Positions 1 to 9,229 are shown, numbered from the stretch's first letter. The stretch is DNA of 64,000 nt from Micavibrio sp. TMED2 (GCA_002168225.1 NHBH01000001.1:352188-416187), one strand, 5' to 3'. The notes: generated by a model not told the origin, from the letters alone. Translations and numbers: made by a program.

Positions 1-395
1 CCGGTAACCGCATTACCGATCAGGCGACTGCTGCGATTGAGCAGTATTTTGCAGGTGCCCGCGATGCGCTTGCCGACCTGCCGACAGCGCCGGATGTGAC
101 GCCCTTCCGGCAAAAAGTCCTCGCTGCCATGCAACGCATCCCGGCGGGTAACGTTTACACCTATGGGGAACTCGGTCAGGCGGCTGGTGCCTCGCCGGGT
201 GCCGTACGGGCGGTCGGTTCGGCCTGTGCCACCAATCCCATTCCGATCATCATCCCCTGCCACCGCGTCGTTGCATCGGGTGGACCAGCCAGAGGCAGCA
301 ACCTCGGTGGCTTCTCCGGTCTCGGCGGGTTGGACACAAAACGCTGGCTGTTGCGCCATGAGGGCTGGCAGCCGGAGATGGCCACACTGCTCTGA
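1..395 (+). CDS. ogt: Methylated-DNA--protein-cysteine methyltransferase, C-terminal part (cut by window edge)
   Basis: Repairs O6-alkylguanine in DNA by moving the alkyl group irreversibly onto its own cysteine. The frame is open from base 3 with no stop, and the residues before the GTG at 96 (including EQYFAGARDAL) look like the end of the family's N-terminal domain, so the gene begins outside the window and GTG 96 is internal. The active-site motif PCHRV is encoded at 255-269 with the acceptor Cys at 258-260, preceded by the helix-turn-helix region (YGELGQAAG) and followed by the usual glycine-rich GGF and KRWLL segments. Stop is TGA followed directly by TAA. Ogt and Ada-C cannot be separated without the missing N-terminus. 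Confidence 0.9.
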   Translation, partial: GNRITDQATAAIEQYFAGARDALADLPTAPDVTPFRQKVLAAMQRIPAGNVYTYGELGQAAGASPGAVRAVGSACATNPIPIIIPCHRVVASGGPARGSNLGGFSGLGGLDTKRWLLRHEGWQPEMATLL

Positions 396-460
396 TAATT
401 TTCCCGACCGGTATTTCTGCCGATCTGCCCCAACCAACGGAAAAACCAAGGAAACATCCC

Positions 461-1165
461 ATGCCCATGATCGAGATCACCTGCCCCGACGGCAAATTTG
501 AAGCCTATATTGCCCACCCGGAAAATGTCTCGGCTGACAACCCGGCACCGGGTCTTCTGGTGATTCAGGAGATTTTCGGCGTCAATGAGGTGATGCGGAA
601 CATCTGCGATGCCTATGCCGCCAAGGGTTATGTGGCCGTATGCCCCGACCTGTTCTGGCGTCAGGAACCGGGCATCCAGATCACCGACAAGACCCAGGAA
701 GAATGGGATAAGGCATTCGAGCTCTATCAGGGCTTCAATGAGGCAAAGGGCGTTGATGATCTCGTCGATACGCTGAATGCCATGCGCGAGCGTCCGGAAA
801 TCACCGATCGTGTTGGCACCATCGGTTTCTGCCTTGGCGGCAAGCTCGCCTACCTCATGGGCACACGCTCGGATGCCGATTGCAATGTCTCCTATTACGG
901 TGTCGCCATTCAGGATGCGATTGACGAGGCCACCGCGATTACCCAGCCGATGCTGATGCATATCGGCGAGAAGGATAAGTTTGTCTCACCGGAAGTGCGC
1001 GCGACCATTCTGGACGGGGTCAGCCCGATCAAGCTCGTTCAACCCCATGTCTATGAGGGGCAGGATCATGCCTTCGCCCGCGTTGGTGGCGAGCATTACA
1101 ACAAGGAAGCTGCCGATCTGGCCAACAAGCGGACGGAAGACTTCCTGAAAGAACACCTTTTTTAA
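461..1165 (+). CDS. Dienelactone hydrolase family protein
   Basis: A 234-residue alpha/beta hydrolase of the dienelactone hydrolase (carboxymethylenebutenolidase) family, cytosolic. The family triad is visible: nucleophile Cys124 in GFCLGG, Asp172 in GEKDKFV and His203 in GQDHAFAR; Glu37 in QEIFG is the residue that holds the cysteine in classical members. An AAGGAA ribosome-binding site lies 7 bases before the ATG. It is followed within 35 bases by a quinone oxidoreductase and then a MOSC protein on the same strand, suggesting co-transcription. Real substrates of such chromosomal homologs are often unknown; nothing nearby indicates chloroaromatic degradation. Confidence 0.9.
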   Translation: MPMIEITCPDGKFEAYIAHPENVSADNPAPGLLVIQEIFGVNEVMRNICDAYAAKGYVAVCPDLFWRQEPGIQITDKTQEEWDKAFELYQGFNEAKGVDDLVDTLNAMRERPEITDRVGTIGFCLGGKLAYLMGTRSDADCNVSYYGVAIQDAIDEATAITQPMLMHIGEKDKFVSPEVRATILDGVSPIKLVQPHVYEGQDHAFARVGGEHYNKEAADLANKRTEDFLKEHLF

Positions 1166-1198
1166 GCTGATAATTACAGGAAACAGGAACAGAAGATC

Positions 1199-2173
1199 AT
1201 GACTCACGCAATTCGCATTCATGAGCCGGGTGGCCCGGAAAAGCTCGTCTGGGAAGCGGTCGACGTACCGGCACCGGGCAAGGGCGAGGTCCAGCTCGAG
1301 CATAAGGCGGTGGGGCTGAATTACATTGATGTCTATCACCGCACGGGCCTCTATCCGCTGCCTGCCCTGCCCACTGCCATCGGGCTTGAGGCCTGTGGTG
1401 TGGTGACCGCGCTTGGTGACGGGGTCAGTGACCTTGCGGTCGGTGATCGCGTTGCCTATGCCTCACCGCCGCTCGGTGCCTATGCCGAGATGCGCAATAT
1501 TCCAGCCGAGCGCGTGGTCAAGCTGCCCGACAGCATCGATGACAAGACCGCAGCCGGGATGATGCTTCAGGGCATGACGGTGGAATATCTGCTGCGCCGG
1601 ACCTTCAAGGTTGAGGCGGGCCAGACCATCCTCGTCCACGCCGCTGCCGGTGGTGTCGGTCTGATGATGTGCCAATGGGCGAAACATCTGGGCGTCACCA
1701 TCATCGGCACCGTGGGATCGGAGGAGAAAGCCGCACTCGCCAAGGCCAATGGGTGCAATCACACGATCATGTACCGGCAGGAGAATTTCGCCGAGAAGGT
1801 CATGGAAATCACCAATGGTGCCGGGGTGCCGGTTATCTATGACGGTATCGGTGCCGATACGGTGGAGCGCGGTTTTGACTGCCTCAGCCCGCTCGGCATG
1901 ATGGTCAGCTTCGGCAATGCTTCCGGTTCGGTTGCGGAAATTCCAATGTCATGGCTGGCCAAGGGGTCGTTCTTTGTGACCAGGCCGTCACTCATGGCCT
2001 ATACCGCGAAACGGGCGGATCTGGTTGCCAGTGCCAATGCTCTGTTCGAGGTGGTACAGTCCGGTGCCGTCAAGATCGACGTGCGCCAGACCTATCCATT
2101 GTCCGAGGCAGCCCAGGCGCACAGCGATCTGGAAGCCCGCAAGACCACGGGTACCACGGTGTTCACGGTCTAG
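1199..2173 (+). CDS. NADPH:quinone reductase, zinc-independent MDR family
   Basis: A 324-residue medium-chain reductase of the QorA type, which reduces quinones or enones with NADPH. It opens with a GroES-like domain (AIRIHEPGGPEKLVW, then VGLNYIDVYHRTGLY) and has the nucleotide-binding loop AAAGGVGLMMCQWAK near residues 148-163. The structural and catalytic zinc cysteines of alcohol dehydrogenases are absent, as expected for quinone reductases. It lies 33 bases after the hydrolase, so the two are probably one operon. A second, distinct family member lies at 24152-25159. Confidence 0.88.
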   Translation: MTHAIRIHEPGGPEKLVWEAVDVPAPGKGEVQLEHKAVGLNYIDVYHRTGLYPLPALPTAIGLEACGVVTALGDGVSDLAVGDRVAYASPPLGAYAEMRNIPAERVVKLPDSIDDKTAAGMMLQGMTVEYLLRRTFKVEAGQTILVHAAAGGVGLMMCQWAKHLGVTIIGTVGSEEKAALAKANGCNHTIMYRQENFAEKVMEITNGAGVPVIYDGIGADTVERGFDCLSPLGMMVSFGNASGSVAEIPMSWLAKGSFFVTRPSLMAYTAKRADLVASANALFEVVQSGAVKIDVRQTYPLSEAAQAHSDLEARKTTGTTVFTV

Positions 2174-2226
2174 GCGCTTACAAGACAACAGGCCCGGAAC
2201 AACAAGAACAGGGAGCCGCAGACACC

Positions 2227-2835
2227 ATGCCCATTCTTTCTCCTACAGATATCTATGGCGCGGTGGCGGCCATTCTGGTCAATGCCGACCGGGACACCGA
2301 TCTGACCTCGACCGGTCAGGACAGTGTCACGGTCACCTATGGCGGGTTTGAGGGTGAAGCCCATGGCGGCCTTACCCGTCCGTCCTGCAGCCGGGTCAAG
2401 GCGCAGTATCCGCGTGGCACCGAAATCCGCAATACCCGCCAGATCACCATCATCTCGGATCAGGAGCTCGTCGAGATCGGTACGGCGATGGAACTGGACG
2501 GGCCGGTCGATCCGTCATGGATCGGGGCCAATCTGGTGCTGTCCGGCATTCCGCTGCTGAGCCAGTTGCCGCCCTCATCGCGGCTGATTTTCGATGACGG
2601 CACCTCGCTGGTGGTTGATATGGAAAACGGTCCCTGCCGGTTTCCCGGTGAGGTGATCGATCAGACCTATCCGGGCAAGGGCAAGCTGTTCCCGAAAGCC
2701 GCTCTCGGTCGCCGGGGCATCACCGCCTGGGTCGAGCGTGAGGGCCGCATTTCACTGGGCGATGGCTGTCGCCTGCACGTCCCGCCGCAGCGGCTGTATT
2801 CTCCATTAAATCAAGCGGTTACCGCTGCTGAATAG
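2227..2835 (+). CDS. MOSC domain-containing protein
   Basis: A 202-residue protein that appears to be little more than a MOSC domain (the C-terminal domain of molybdenum cofactor sulfurases; stand-alone versions occur in bacteria such as YiiM/YuaD types). Typical features are the central SWIGANLVLSGI strand with its conserved asparagine region, the Cys in GPCRFPGEV, and the C-terminal pattern ALGRRGITAWVEREGRISLGD. The ATG at 2227 is chosen because it follows the upstream stop by 53 bases and begins just before the domain; the same frame is open much further 5' but overlaps the quinone reductase. Function would be sulfur or ligand handling at a molybdenum centre; the exact partner is unknown. 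Confidence 0.75.
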   Translation: MPILSPTDIYGAVAAILVNADRDTDLTSTGQDSVTVTYGGFEGEAHGGLTRPSCSRVKAQYPRGTEIRNTRQITIISDQELVEIGTAMELDGPVDPSWIGANLVLSGIPLLSQLPPSSRLIFDDGTSLVVDMENGPCRFPGEVIDQTYPGKGKLFPKAALGRRGITAWVEREGRISLGDGCRLHVPPQRLYSPLNQAVTAAE

Positions 2836-2936
2836 AAAAATCGACCATCCTGTATACCGATTTCCCGTGCAGGGATTATCGGCTGTCACCATATATATCT
2901 TGTTAACAACGTAACTATTGGGGGAGTTTGAAGCGC

Positions 2937-4055
2937 ATGGAAATCGGTATTGTCGCGCTCTCGTTATTCGTACTGGTCATTATCTTTGCCATTCTCGGGG
3001 TCAAGACCGTGCCCGAGGGCTACAATTTTGTCGTCGAGCGTCTCGGTAAATATCACCAGAGCCTGAAGCCGGGTCTGGCGTTCATCATTCCCTTTGTCGA
3101 TCGGGTGCGTGCGCGCGTCTCCATGATGGAGACTGTCCTCGACGTGCCATCGCAGGAAGTGATTACCAAGGACAACGCGCGGATCACCTCCGATGGCGTT
3201 GTTTTCTATCAGATTTTCAATGCGCCGAAATCCACCTATGAGGTGGCCAATCTGCAGCGCGCCTTGCTCAACCTGTCCATGACCAACCTGCGTACCGTGA
3301 TGGGCTCCATGGACCTCGATGATCTGCTGTCCCGCCGCGAGGACATCAATAACATGCTGCTCAAGGCAGTTGACGAAGCCACGACGCCATGGGGCGTCAA
3401 GGTCACCCGGATCGAGGTGCTCGACATCGAGCCGCCGACGGATCTGGTGAACTCAATGGCCCGTCAGCTGAAGGCCGAGCGGGATCGCCGTGCCGTGATC
3501 CTTGAGGCCGAGGGTGATCGCCAGTCAACCGTCTTGCGGGCGCAGGGTGAGCTGGAAGCCGCCAAGCTGCAGGCCGAGGCGCGCGAGCGTCTGGCACTGG
3601 CCGAGGCGAAGGCGACCCAGGTGGTCTCCGAGGCCGTGGCACAGGGCGATATTCAGGCGCTCAACTACTTCGTGGCGCAGAAATATACCGAGGCGCTGCA
3701 AGCCATGGCGACCTCCCCGAACCAGAAAACCCTCATCCTGCCGATTGAGGCGACGGCACCGATCGGTGCACTGGCCGGTATTGCCGAGCTGGTCGGTCAG
3801 AGCTTCAACCGTGATGGCAATGGTTCCGGGCCAAGTGGAGGTGGTGGCGGGACGCCAAAAAAGCCTAAGCCATCACCGCGTGGCTCGAGCGGTGGCACGA
3901 AATCACAGCCATCAGCGCCGTCAACGGTCGGCACCGCCGGGTTGCCATTGGCGACCGGCAATGATCTCATGAATTCGATTGCCAATCGGATTGCCGAACG
4001 CCAGCAAAAACCGAGCAGCGTCGGTGAGGCGGAAGGCCCGTGGGCCCGGTTCTGA
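2937..4055 (+). CDS. qmcA: SPFH/band-7 membrane scaffold protein (QmcA/stomatin-like)
   Basis: A 372-residue membrane-anchored SPFH protein. An N-terminal hydrophobic helix (about residues 3-25) is followed by the band-7 domain (VPEGYNFVVERLGKY, FIIPFVDRV, VLDVPSQEVITKDN) and a long charged, Ala/Glu/Arg-rich coiled coil (about 180-250); the tail is low-complexity Gly/Pro/Lys/Ser. I chose ATG 2937 over TTG 2928: the purine run GGGGGAG (2920-2926) is 10 bases from the ATG but only 1-2 from the TTG. Directly downstream is NfeD, its usual genomic partner; such pairs organise membrane microdomains and quality control. Confidence 0.9.
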   Translation: MEIGIVALSLFVLVIIFAILGVKTVPEGYNFVVERLGKYHQSLKPGLAFIIPFVDRVRARVSMMETVLDVPSQEVITKDNARITSDGVVFYQIFNAPKSTYEVANLQRALLNLSMTNLRTVMGSMDLDDLLSRREDINNMLLKAVDEATTPWGVKVTRIEVLDIEPPTDLVNSMARQLKAERDRRAVILEAEGDRQSTVLRAQGELEAAKLQAEARERLALAEAKATQVVSEAVAQGDIQALNYFVAQKYTEALQAMATSPNQKTLILPIEATAPIGALAGIAELVGQSFNRDGNGSGPSGGGGGTPKKPKPSPRGSSGGTKSQPSAPSTVGTAGLPLATGNDLMNSIANRIAERQQKPSSVGEAEGPWARF

Positions 4056-4106
4056 TGATCCGTCGCACACAGGCTTTGGTGATCCGACAGCAGGAGGGAC
4101 ATATCC

Positions 4107-4661
4107 ATGGGTGAGAACGAAATGGTGACCATTTCCTATATCTACTGGCTGGCAGCAGGTTTGCTGCTGGCCGCCGCGGAAATGATCGTACCGGGCTTTA
4201 TCCTGTTCTGGTTCGGTATGGCGGCCTTTGTGGTCGGTCTGGTGACGCTGGCGCTGCCGGCGCTCGGCTGGCCATTGCAGATTGCCGCTTTTGCCGTGCT
4301 GACCACGGTGTTCATGGGCTTCTGGTGGCTGCATCAGCGCAAACAGCCGAAGACCGAAACCGAGAGCGAGTTCAACAGCCGGGCACGGGATATGGTCGGC
4401 AAGACCCTGACCCTCACCGATCCGATCCGTCACGGTTCCGGCAAGACCTTTGTCGGCGATACGCTCTGGCATGTCAGCGCCGATGAGGCGATGGAGAAGG
4501 GTTCGCTGGTGCGGGTGGTCAGCTATACTGACGAAGCCGTGCTCCGGGTTGAACTGGTTGCGCCGCCGGATGCTGTGGTGGCAGAAACCGCCGCTACGGC
4601 CAAGGACCCGCTGGCCATGGGTGCCGACAGCGCGCGGCAAGTAACCGACCCGACCGCCTGA
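4107..4661 (+). CDS. NfeD family membrane protein
   Basis: A 184-residue short-form NfeD protein: several hydrophobic segments in the first 75 residues (IYWLAAGLLLAAAEMIVPGF, FGMAAFVVGLVTLALPALG) followed by an OB-fold-like soluble domain containing the family pattern MVGKTLTLTDPIRHGSGKT and DTLWHVSADEAMEKGSLVRV. A strong AGGAGGG ribosome-binding site (4092-4098) precedes the ATG by 8 bases. It forms an operon with the SPFH gene 51 bases upstream, the standard arrangement; the pair is thought to act together at the inner membrane. Stop context is TGA-TAG. Confidence 0.9.
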   Translation: MGENEMVTISYIYWLAAGLLLAAAEMIVPGFILFWFGMAAFVVGLVTLALPALGWPLQIAAFAVLTTVFMGFWWLHQRKQPKTETESEFNSRARDMVGKTLTLTDPIRHGSGKTFVGDTLWHVSADEAMEKGSLVRVVSYTDEAVLRVELVAPPDAVVAETAATAKDPLAMGADSARQVTDPTA

Positions 4662-4673
4662 TAGCAATAATTC

Positions 4674-5717
4674 CTACCGACCGCGGCGTTTGGCGAGCTG
4701 TGCTGTGAACCAGAAGCTGCGGTCGGTCAGGGCCTTGTCCGGCATACCGGTTTCCTTGCACTGGCCCTCTGCTTCCAGCGCCCGTTCCATGGCCTGATTG
4801 ATCCGGCTCACCGACCAGCTGCGCAGTTGCGCCACATAGGCGTTTTTCAGCTTGAAAAAGATCGGTGGTCTGGCGCTGTCGAGTACCGATTTCGGGTTTT
4901 TGCCACCCTCGACCTCGCAGGCCATGGTGTGCAGCTTGAGCAGGTGCCGCTGCAACGCCCGCAAGACCGCCACCGGTGACATATCCTGTGCCCAGAGCCG
5001 TTGCAGCGCCCTATCGGTGGCCGGAATGTCACCGCGCATTGCTGCCATCACTGCATCATCGAGGGACAGATCGGCCTCATCACCGATGGTTTCGGCAATA
5101 TGGGTTGGGGTCAGGCTCTCATCATCGCCCATATAGATCAGCAGCTTGTCGATCTCGCGGCTCATCAGGGCGCGGTCACCGACCAGCCGGGCAGCGAGGG
5201 TATCGATCAGATCGCGGCTCGCACGCTTGCCGGCCTCGGTGAAGCGGGCATTGATGATCTGGCCGAGCTGCCGTTCATCCTCGACGTAACAGGCGAGGGC
5301 GGCACCGGTCTTGGCAGCCTCAAATAGCTTGCGCAGGCCCGAGCGCGGGGTCAGGTCACCGGCGGTGATAACCACGCGGTTATCGGTCTTGCCGGGGTCG
5401 GCATCATCAAGCAGCTGGGTAACCGCCTTCAGCGTCTTCTCGTCGGCATCGCGCAGGCGGATCACCCGGCGGCCACCCATCAGGGTCATGGCATTGGCGT
5501 CATCGGCGAGCCGGGCATGGTCTTTCGACACATCCTCAACCGCGAGGTCGACGAGGGAAAACGGGTCATCTGCCATGCCGTCACCGAGCCAGGCGCGGGT
5601 AACATTGAGCATCCGCTCATGCACCAGACCGGGATCGGGACCATAGATCAGGATCGCCAGCATGCCGTCCGGCGGTGCCTTGGCAAATCTGTCGGCTTCC
5701 TGTGGTTTGACCTTCAC
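4674..5717 (-). CDS. holA: DNA polymerase III subunit delta
   Basis: The delta subunit of the clamp loader, which opens the beta sliding clamp during replication. About 347 residues; early motif VYGPDPGLVHER-like (IYGPDPGLVHER) and the RVIRLRDADEKTL region match the family. The frame is open to 5810, but I start at GTG 5717, giving an N-terminus MKVKPQEADRF typical of alphaproteobacterial HolA; it lies 16 bases after the lptE stop and has a GGGAAGG ribosome-binding site. The lptE-holA order is the normal one in this class. An ordinary housekeeping gene. Confidence 0.88.
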   Translation of the reverse strand: MKVKPQEADRFAKAPPDGMLAILIYGPDPGLVHERMLNVTRAWLGDGMADDPFSLVDLAVEDVSKDHARLADDANAMTLMGGRRVIRLRDADEKTLKAVTQLLDDADPGKTDNRVVITAGDLTPRSGLRKLFEAAKTGAALACYVEDERQLGQIINARFTEAGKRASRDLIDTLAARLVGDRALMSREIDKLLIYMGDDESLTPTHIAETIGDEADLSLDDAVMAAMRGDIPATDRALQRLWAQDMSPVAVLRALQRHLLKLHTMACEVEGGKNPKSVLDSARPPIFFKLKNAYVAQLRSWSVSRINQAMERALEAEGQCKETGMPDKALTDRSFWFTAQLAKRRGR

Positions 5718-5733
5718 CGGTGCCGCCTTCCCG

Positions 5734-6282
5734 TCAGTCAGCGGAAGCGCTGAGTTTCTGGCCTTCGGTGGCAAAGAACGCGCCGAGGCGCACAACCAGA
5801 TCATCGGCAAGCTGTTGCATTGCCTGTTCCCGTGCCGCGCGTTCCGACTGAACGGTCGCGAACGGGCTGTCGAGCACGTTATAGGTGACGATGGCGCGGC
5901 TGTCGGCGGTCCACAGCGTCTTGTTGGTGGTGCGGTCGGCGAGGATGGCCTGAGCCGTCACATTGAGCTGGGTGCGCGTGACACTGTCATCGCGGTCGAT
6001 ATCGATGGCACCCTCACGAAACCGCAGGCCGACCCGCAAATCATATGCCGGGTCGCGCGGCGCGCCATCCACATAGATCTGGTCGATCAGACGGTTGCGC
6101 AGCATCTGTCCTTCACGCTCGGCAATCGGTGGAATACGGACCTTGGCGAATTGTGCGCGTGTGGTAACGGCGCGGTCGCCGCCGATATTCCCGTAGACCG
6201 GCTGAAAACCGCAGGCGGTTGTCAGGGTGATCATGGCCATAACGGCCAGTATGTGCAGATGCTTAACCATACCCGCACTCAT
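5734..6282 (-). CDS. lptE: LPS-assembly lipoprotein LptE
   Basis: Outer-membrane lipoprotein that plugs LptD and helps insert lipopolysaccharide. It has a signal peptide ending in the lipobox LTTAC followed by GFQPVYG, the hallmark opening of alphaproteobacterial LptE, and about 160 residues of mature domain. ATG 6282 is preceded by a GGGCGGA-like ribosome-binding site; ATG 6270 (MVKHLHILAV) is equally possible, and upstream ATGs at 6366 and 6318 would put too much before the signal peptide. Co-transcribed with holA. In many relatives leuS lies immediately upstream; here leuS is about 9 kb away. Confidence 0.82.
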   Translation of the reverse strand: MSAGMVKHLHILAVMAMITLTTACGFQPVYGNIGGDRAVTTRAQFAKVRIPPIAEREGQMLRNRLIDQIYVDGAPRDPAYDLRVGLRFREGAIDIDRDDSVTRTQLNVTAQAILADRTTNKTLWTADSRAIVTYNVLDSPFATVQSERAAREQAMQQLADDLVVRLGAFFATEGQKLSASAD

Positions 6283-6458
6283 AATCCGCCCGTTGGGATT
6301 AGGCAAGCAATCAGCCATCGGCACCGGAATTGTTTCCACCGCTGCACAGGTGTTGTCACAAATCATTGATTGGCAAGCGGCGCTGTCGATCCAATCTGTG
6401 AGGCATACGGGTGTTCTCCCGATCTCTTCATATCAGACAGAAAACAGGGTGCTTAATC

Positions 6459-7229
6459 ATGGCATATGATTTTACCAATCAGACCATCATCGTAACCGGT
6501 GCCGGCAGCGGTATCGGTGCCGCCACCGCAAAACTCTTCGCCGAGCGTGGTGGCAATGTCGTCCTCGTCGGCCGCAGAAAGGAAAAGCTGGATGAGGTCG
6601 CCGCCGATCTCGACGCCAGTCACGTGCTGGTGCATGCAACCGATGTCAGTGATCGGGCTGCGGTTGAGAAGCTGGTCGATGCCGCGGTGCATCGCTTCGG
6701 CGGTATCAATGTACTGGTTAATAATGCCGGTGTTGCCGAGATGGGAAAATTTGATGATTTCAGCATCGAGGACTGGAACAAGACCATCGACATCAATGTC
6801 ACCGGCGTTTTCCATATGATACAGGCCGCCCTGCCGTATCTGCGCAAGGTGAAGGGCAATATCGTCAATGTCTCGTCGGTTTCAGGCATTGGCGGTGATT
6901 GGGGTCTGGCGGCCTATAACGCCTCGAAAGGCGCTGTCACCAACTTTACCCGCGCACTGGCGCTGGAGCTTGGCCGCGACGGTATCCGGGTCAATGCGGT
7001 CAATCCGAGCCTGACCATTACCGAAATGACTGCCGGTCTTGCCGATGACAAGGAAGTGCTGGCGAAATTCGCCGAACGGATGCCGCTCGGTAAACCGGCA
7101 CAGCCGATTGATATTGCCCGGGTGATCAACTTTCTGGCGAGTGATGAGGCCGGTTTCGTCAATGGCGTGAACCTGCCGGTCGATGGTGGCGTTTCGGCCT
7201 CCAACGGCCAGCCGCCAATTCACCAGTAA
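6459..7229 (+). CDS. SDR family oxidoreductase (3-oxoacyl-ACP reductase-like)
   Basis: A 256-residue classical short-chain dehydrogenase/reductase. Visible motifs: TGAGSGIGAAT (nucleotide-binding loop), an acidic-to-ADATDVSD region contacting the cofactor, NNAGVAE, the catalytic Ser in NVSSVSGIGG and the Tyr/Lys pair in AAYNASKGAV, then NAVNPSLTITEMT. The Arg-rich stretch GRRKEKL after beta-2 suggests NADP preference. ATG 6459 (MAYDFTNQT) is chosen because the domain begins there; the upstream ATG at 6411 would add 16 unlikely residues. Transcribed divergently from lptE. Substrate not predictable. Confidence 0.9.
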   Translation: MAYDFTNQTIIVTGAGSGIGAATAKLFAERGGNVVLVGRRKEKLDEVAADLDASHVLVHATDVSDRAAVEKLVDAAVHRFGGINVLVNNAGVAEMGKFDDFSIEDWNKTIDINVTGVFHMIQAALPYLRKVKGNIVNVSSVSGIGGDWGLAAYNASKGAVTNFTRALALELGRDGIRVNAVNPSLTITEMTAGLADDKEVLAKFAERMPLGKPAQPIDIARVINFLASDEAGFVNGVNLPVDGGVSASNGQPPIHQ

Positions 7230-7277
7230 ATTCAGCAACCGGTACATGATCCGGCAAGCGGGCTTGCGGGATAGAGA

Positions 7278-8585
7278 TCAGGAGCTTTTCGCCTGATTGA
7301 GGAATTCCATGACCCGCTTGCTGACCGGATCATCAGTGGCACCGAAATCGCCGTTGATCGAGCCATGATCATAGCCCTCGGGTGCCTGATAGGTCTCGGC
7401 GCTGAACCCGGCCTCGCGCAGGGCGGTTGCCAGCTCTTCCGAGGCCTCGGGGGAGCGGGTGCGCTCCACATAGGTAATCAGAAATGGCGGGATGCTGGCC
7501 CCGGCTTTGATCTGGTGGATCGGTGAGACCGGGATGCGGGCCTCCAGCTCCTCGCCAAAGGCGTCGTTATACATCTTGCGAATGATGAAATTGGTCGGCT
7601 GGTGCTCAAGCAGGTTGTACCCGGCCCCATCGAGCAGGGTGACGCTGCGGATCAGGCCGGTATCGGCCCCGACCGCATGCAGATATTGCGGGTCGATGGC
7701 GGTGAGGGCGGCCAGATGCGCACCTGCTGAATGCCCCATGATATGGATCTGCGCCGGGTCGCCGCCATGTTCGGCAATGTGATCACGCAGCCAGACCAGC
7801 GCGGTTGCCACATCATGGGCCTGTTCCGCCGGGGTGGCGTTGGGCACCAGCCGGTAATTGATGCTGGTGAACACCCAGCCCTCACGGTCGAAATACGGCA
7901 CCTTGTTCTTCAGCAGATCATTGGTGTCCTTGCGCCCGATCTGCCAGCCGCCGCCATGGATCATTACCATCACCGGTGCCGCACCGTTTGCATGGGTGGT
8001 GGGGTAGATATCCAGCTTGCGGCGTTCATCATCCGGGGCCACGCCATCAGTATAGTCTATATCCTTGACCGATCCTTCATATTGCTCGGTGCTGAAACGG
8101 CTGAAGAAGGACGGGACATAGGGTTTCGCGGTTGCACCGGCATCTGACTCTGAACCATTTGGTGCCGGCGCTGATTGCGGTGTCACGTTGCCTGGACGTT
8201 TGCCAAACCCGCCCCCCTGACCGAACCCGCCCTGTCCTCCGCCCTGCTCACGCAGCTGCTTAATACGGTCGAAAAAGCTCTGAAGTTCGGCCTCTTTGAT
8301 CAGGCCGTCACCATCGCCATCAATCATGTCGAAACGTTCACGCATGCGTTCGGGCACTTCTTCGAGTGACAGGGCGCCATCGCCATCACGATCCAGTCGC
8401 ATGATCTTGGACGGATCGGGCATGCCGCGCTGGCCTCCCGCTTGGCCCCCCGCCTGACCGCCACCAAAGCCACCGGCTTGTGGGTCGCGGGTGAAGACCT
8501 GCGCCCCGGCAGGTTCGGCAAAGGTGAGTATGGAAACAGTCGCGGTCAGAAACGCCGCCAGATAAAAGGATTTGCGTATCGGCAA
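7278..8585 (-). CDS. Secreted alpha/beta hydrolase (esterase) with EF-hand domain
   Basis: About 435 residues. A signal peptide (FYLAAFLTATVSILTFAEPAGAQ) leads to a Gly/Gln-rich linker, two EF-hand calcium loops (DRDGDGALSLEE and DGDGDGLIKEAE, residues about 70-120), another Gly-rich linker, then a BD-FAE/carboxylesterase-type hydrolase with the oxyanion motif HGGGW, nucleophile GHSAGAH, and a late catalytic His in GYDHGSING. I start at TTG 8585: an AAGGGGG ribosome-binding site sits 5 bases upstream and the product begins right at the signal peptide; ATG 8627 and 8612 are alternatives. Exported, possibly calcium-dependent esterase; the domain fusion is uncommon. Confidence 0.85.
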   Translation of the reverse strand: MPIRKSFYLAAFLTATVSILTFAEPAGAQVFTRDPQAGGFGGGQAGGQAGGQRGMPDPSKIMRLDRDGDGALSLEEVPERMRERFDMIDGDGDGLIKEAELQSFFDRIKQLREQGGGQGGFGQGGGFGKRPGNVTPQSAPAPNGSESDAGATAKPYVPSFFSRFSTEQYEGSVKDIDYTDGVAPDDERRKLDIYPTTHANGAAPVMVMIHGGGWQIGRKDTNDLLKNKVPYFDREGWVFTSINYRLVPNATPAEQAHDVATALVWLRDHIAEHGGDPAQIHIMGHSAGAHLAALTAIDPQYLHAVGADTGLIRSVTLLDGAGYNLLEHQPTNFIIRKMYNDAFGEELEARIPVSPIHQIKAGASIPPFLITYVERTRSPEASEELATALREAGFSAETYQAPEGYDHGSINGDFGATDDPVSKRVMEFLNQAKSS

Positions 8586-8677
8586 GGTAGCCCCCTTGAA
8601 ATACAGTTGCATGCTTAACAACAGCATATACGCAAACCGGGTCGATAACCCTGCGCTGATAATCTGACTTATGTTTT

Positions 8678-9229
8678 CTACTGGGTCAGAGCAATGATCC
8701 GGTAATCGCCTGCCTGTATATGCTGGGCGTAATGGCGGATGCTCTGCTGGCGGCTTTTGACCGTGCCATCGGGTTTTTTCTCGGCCATGGTCAGTTGCAC
8801 AATCCGGTCCTCGGGCAGGGGCAGCAGTCCCGGCGGCATGTTATCGATGGTGGCGACCGCACCCGACACCGGATCGATAGCCGGCATGACATTGGCGCTG
8901 ACAATGGCAATCGGCCACTCGGCCTCGGTGGTCGAGCAGCAGGGCGCTTCGAACCGCTCCAGCACTTCCTCGAGATTCAGGGATTTGCCGCGCATATATA
9001 TCGGGTCACCGGACACCCGGGCCAGCGCCAGCACGTCACGGGCCAGCATGGCACCCCACCAGTCAATCGCCGCACGGGTCGCATCCTGATCGAGGCCGGG
9101 CTGCTGCGTGGCGATAATGGTCGCGTGGCTTTGTACCTGCTGGGCATGAGCGCTGACCGGCAGACCGGTGATAGTGGCGCCGAGTAAAATGGCGAGGCTC
9201 AGAAAACCGGTGCGGAGAAGACGTGACAT
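8678..9229 (-). CDS. Exported protein of unknown function
   Basis: A 183-residue protein with a clear signal peptide (SLAILLGATITGLPVSAHAQ). The mature part is a single domain with an AAIDWWGAMLARDV helix near the start, a CC pair in the EAPCCSTTEAEWP region, and no motif I can tie to a family; the size and the WWxAxxxRD helix recall NTF2/SnoaL-like periplasmic folds, which is a guess. It lies 92 bases upstream of the esterase on the same strand, so the two may be co-expressed. Confidence 0.65.
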   Translation of the reverse strand: MSRLLRTGFLSLAILLGATITGLPVSAHAQQVQSHATIIATQQPGLDQDATRAAIDWWGAMLARDVLALARVSGDPIYMRGKSLNLEEVLERFEAPCCSTTEAEWPIAIVSANVMPAIDPVSGAVATIDNMPPGLLPLPEDRIVQLTMAEKKPDGTVKSRQQSIRHYAQHIQAGDYRIIALTQ

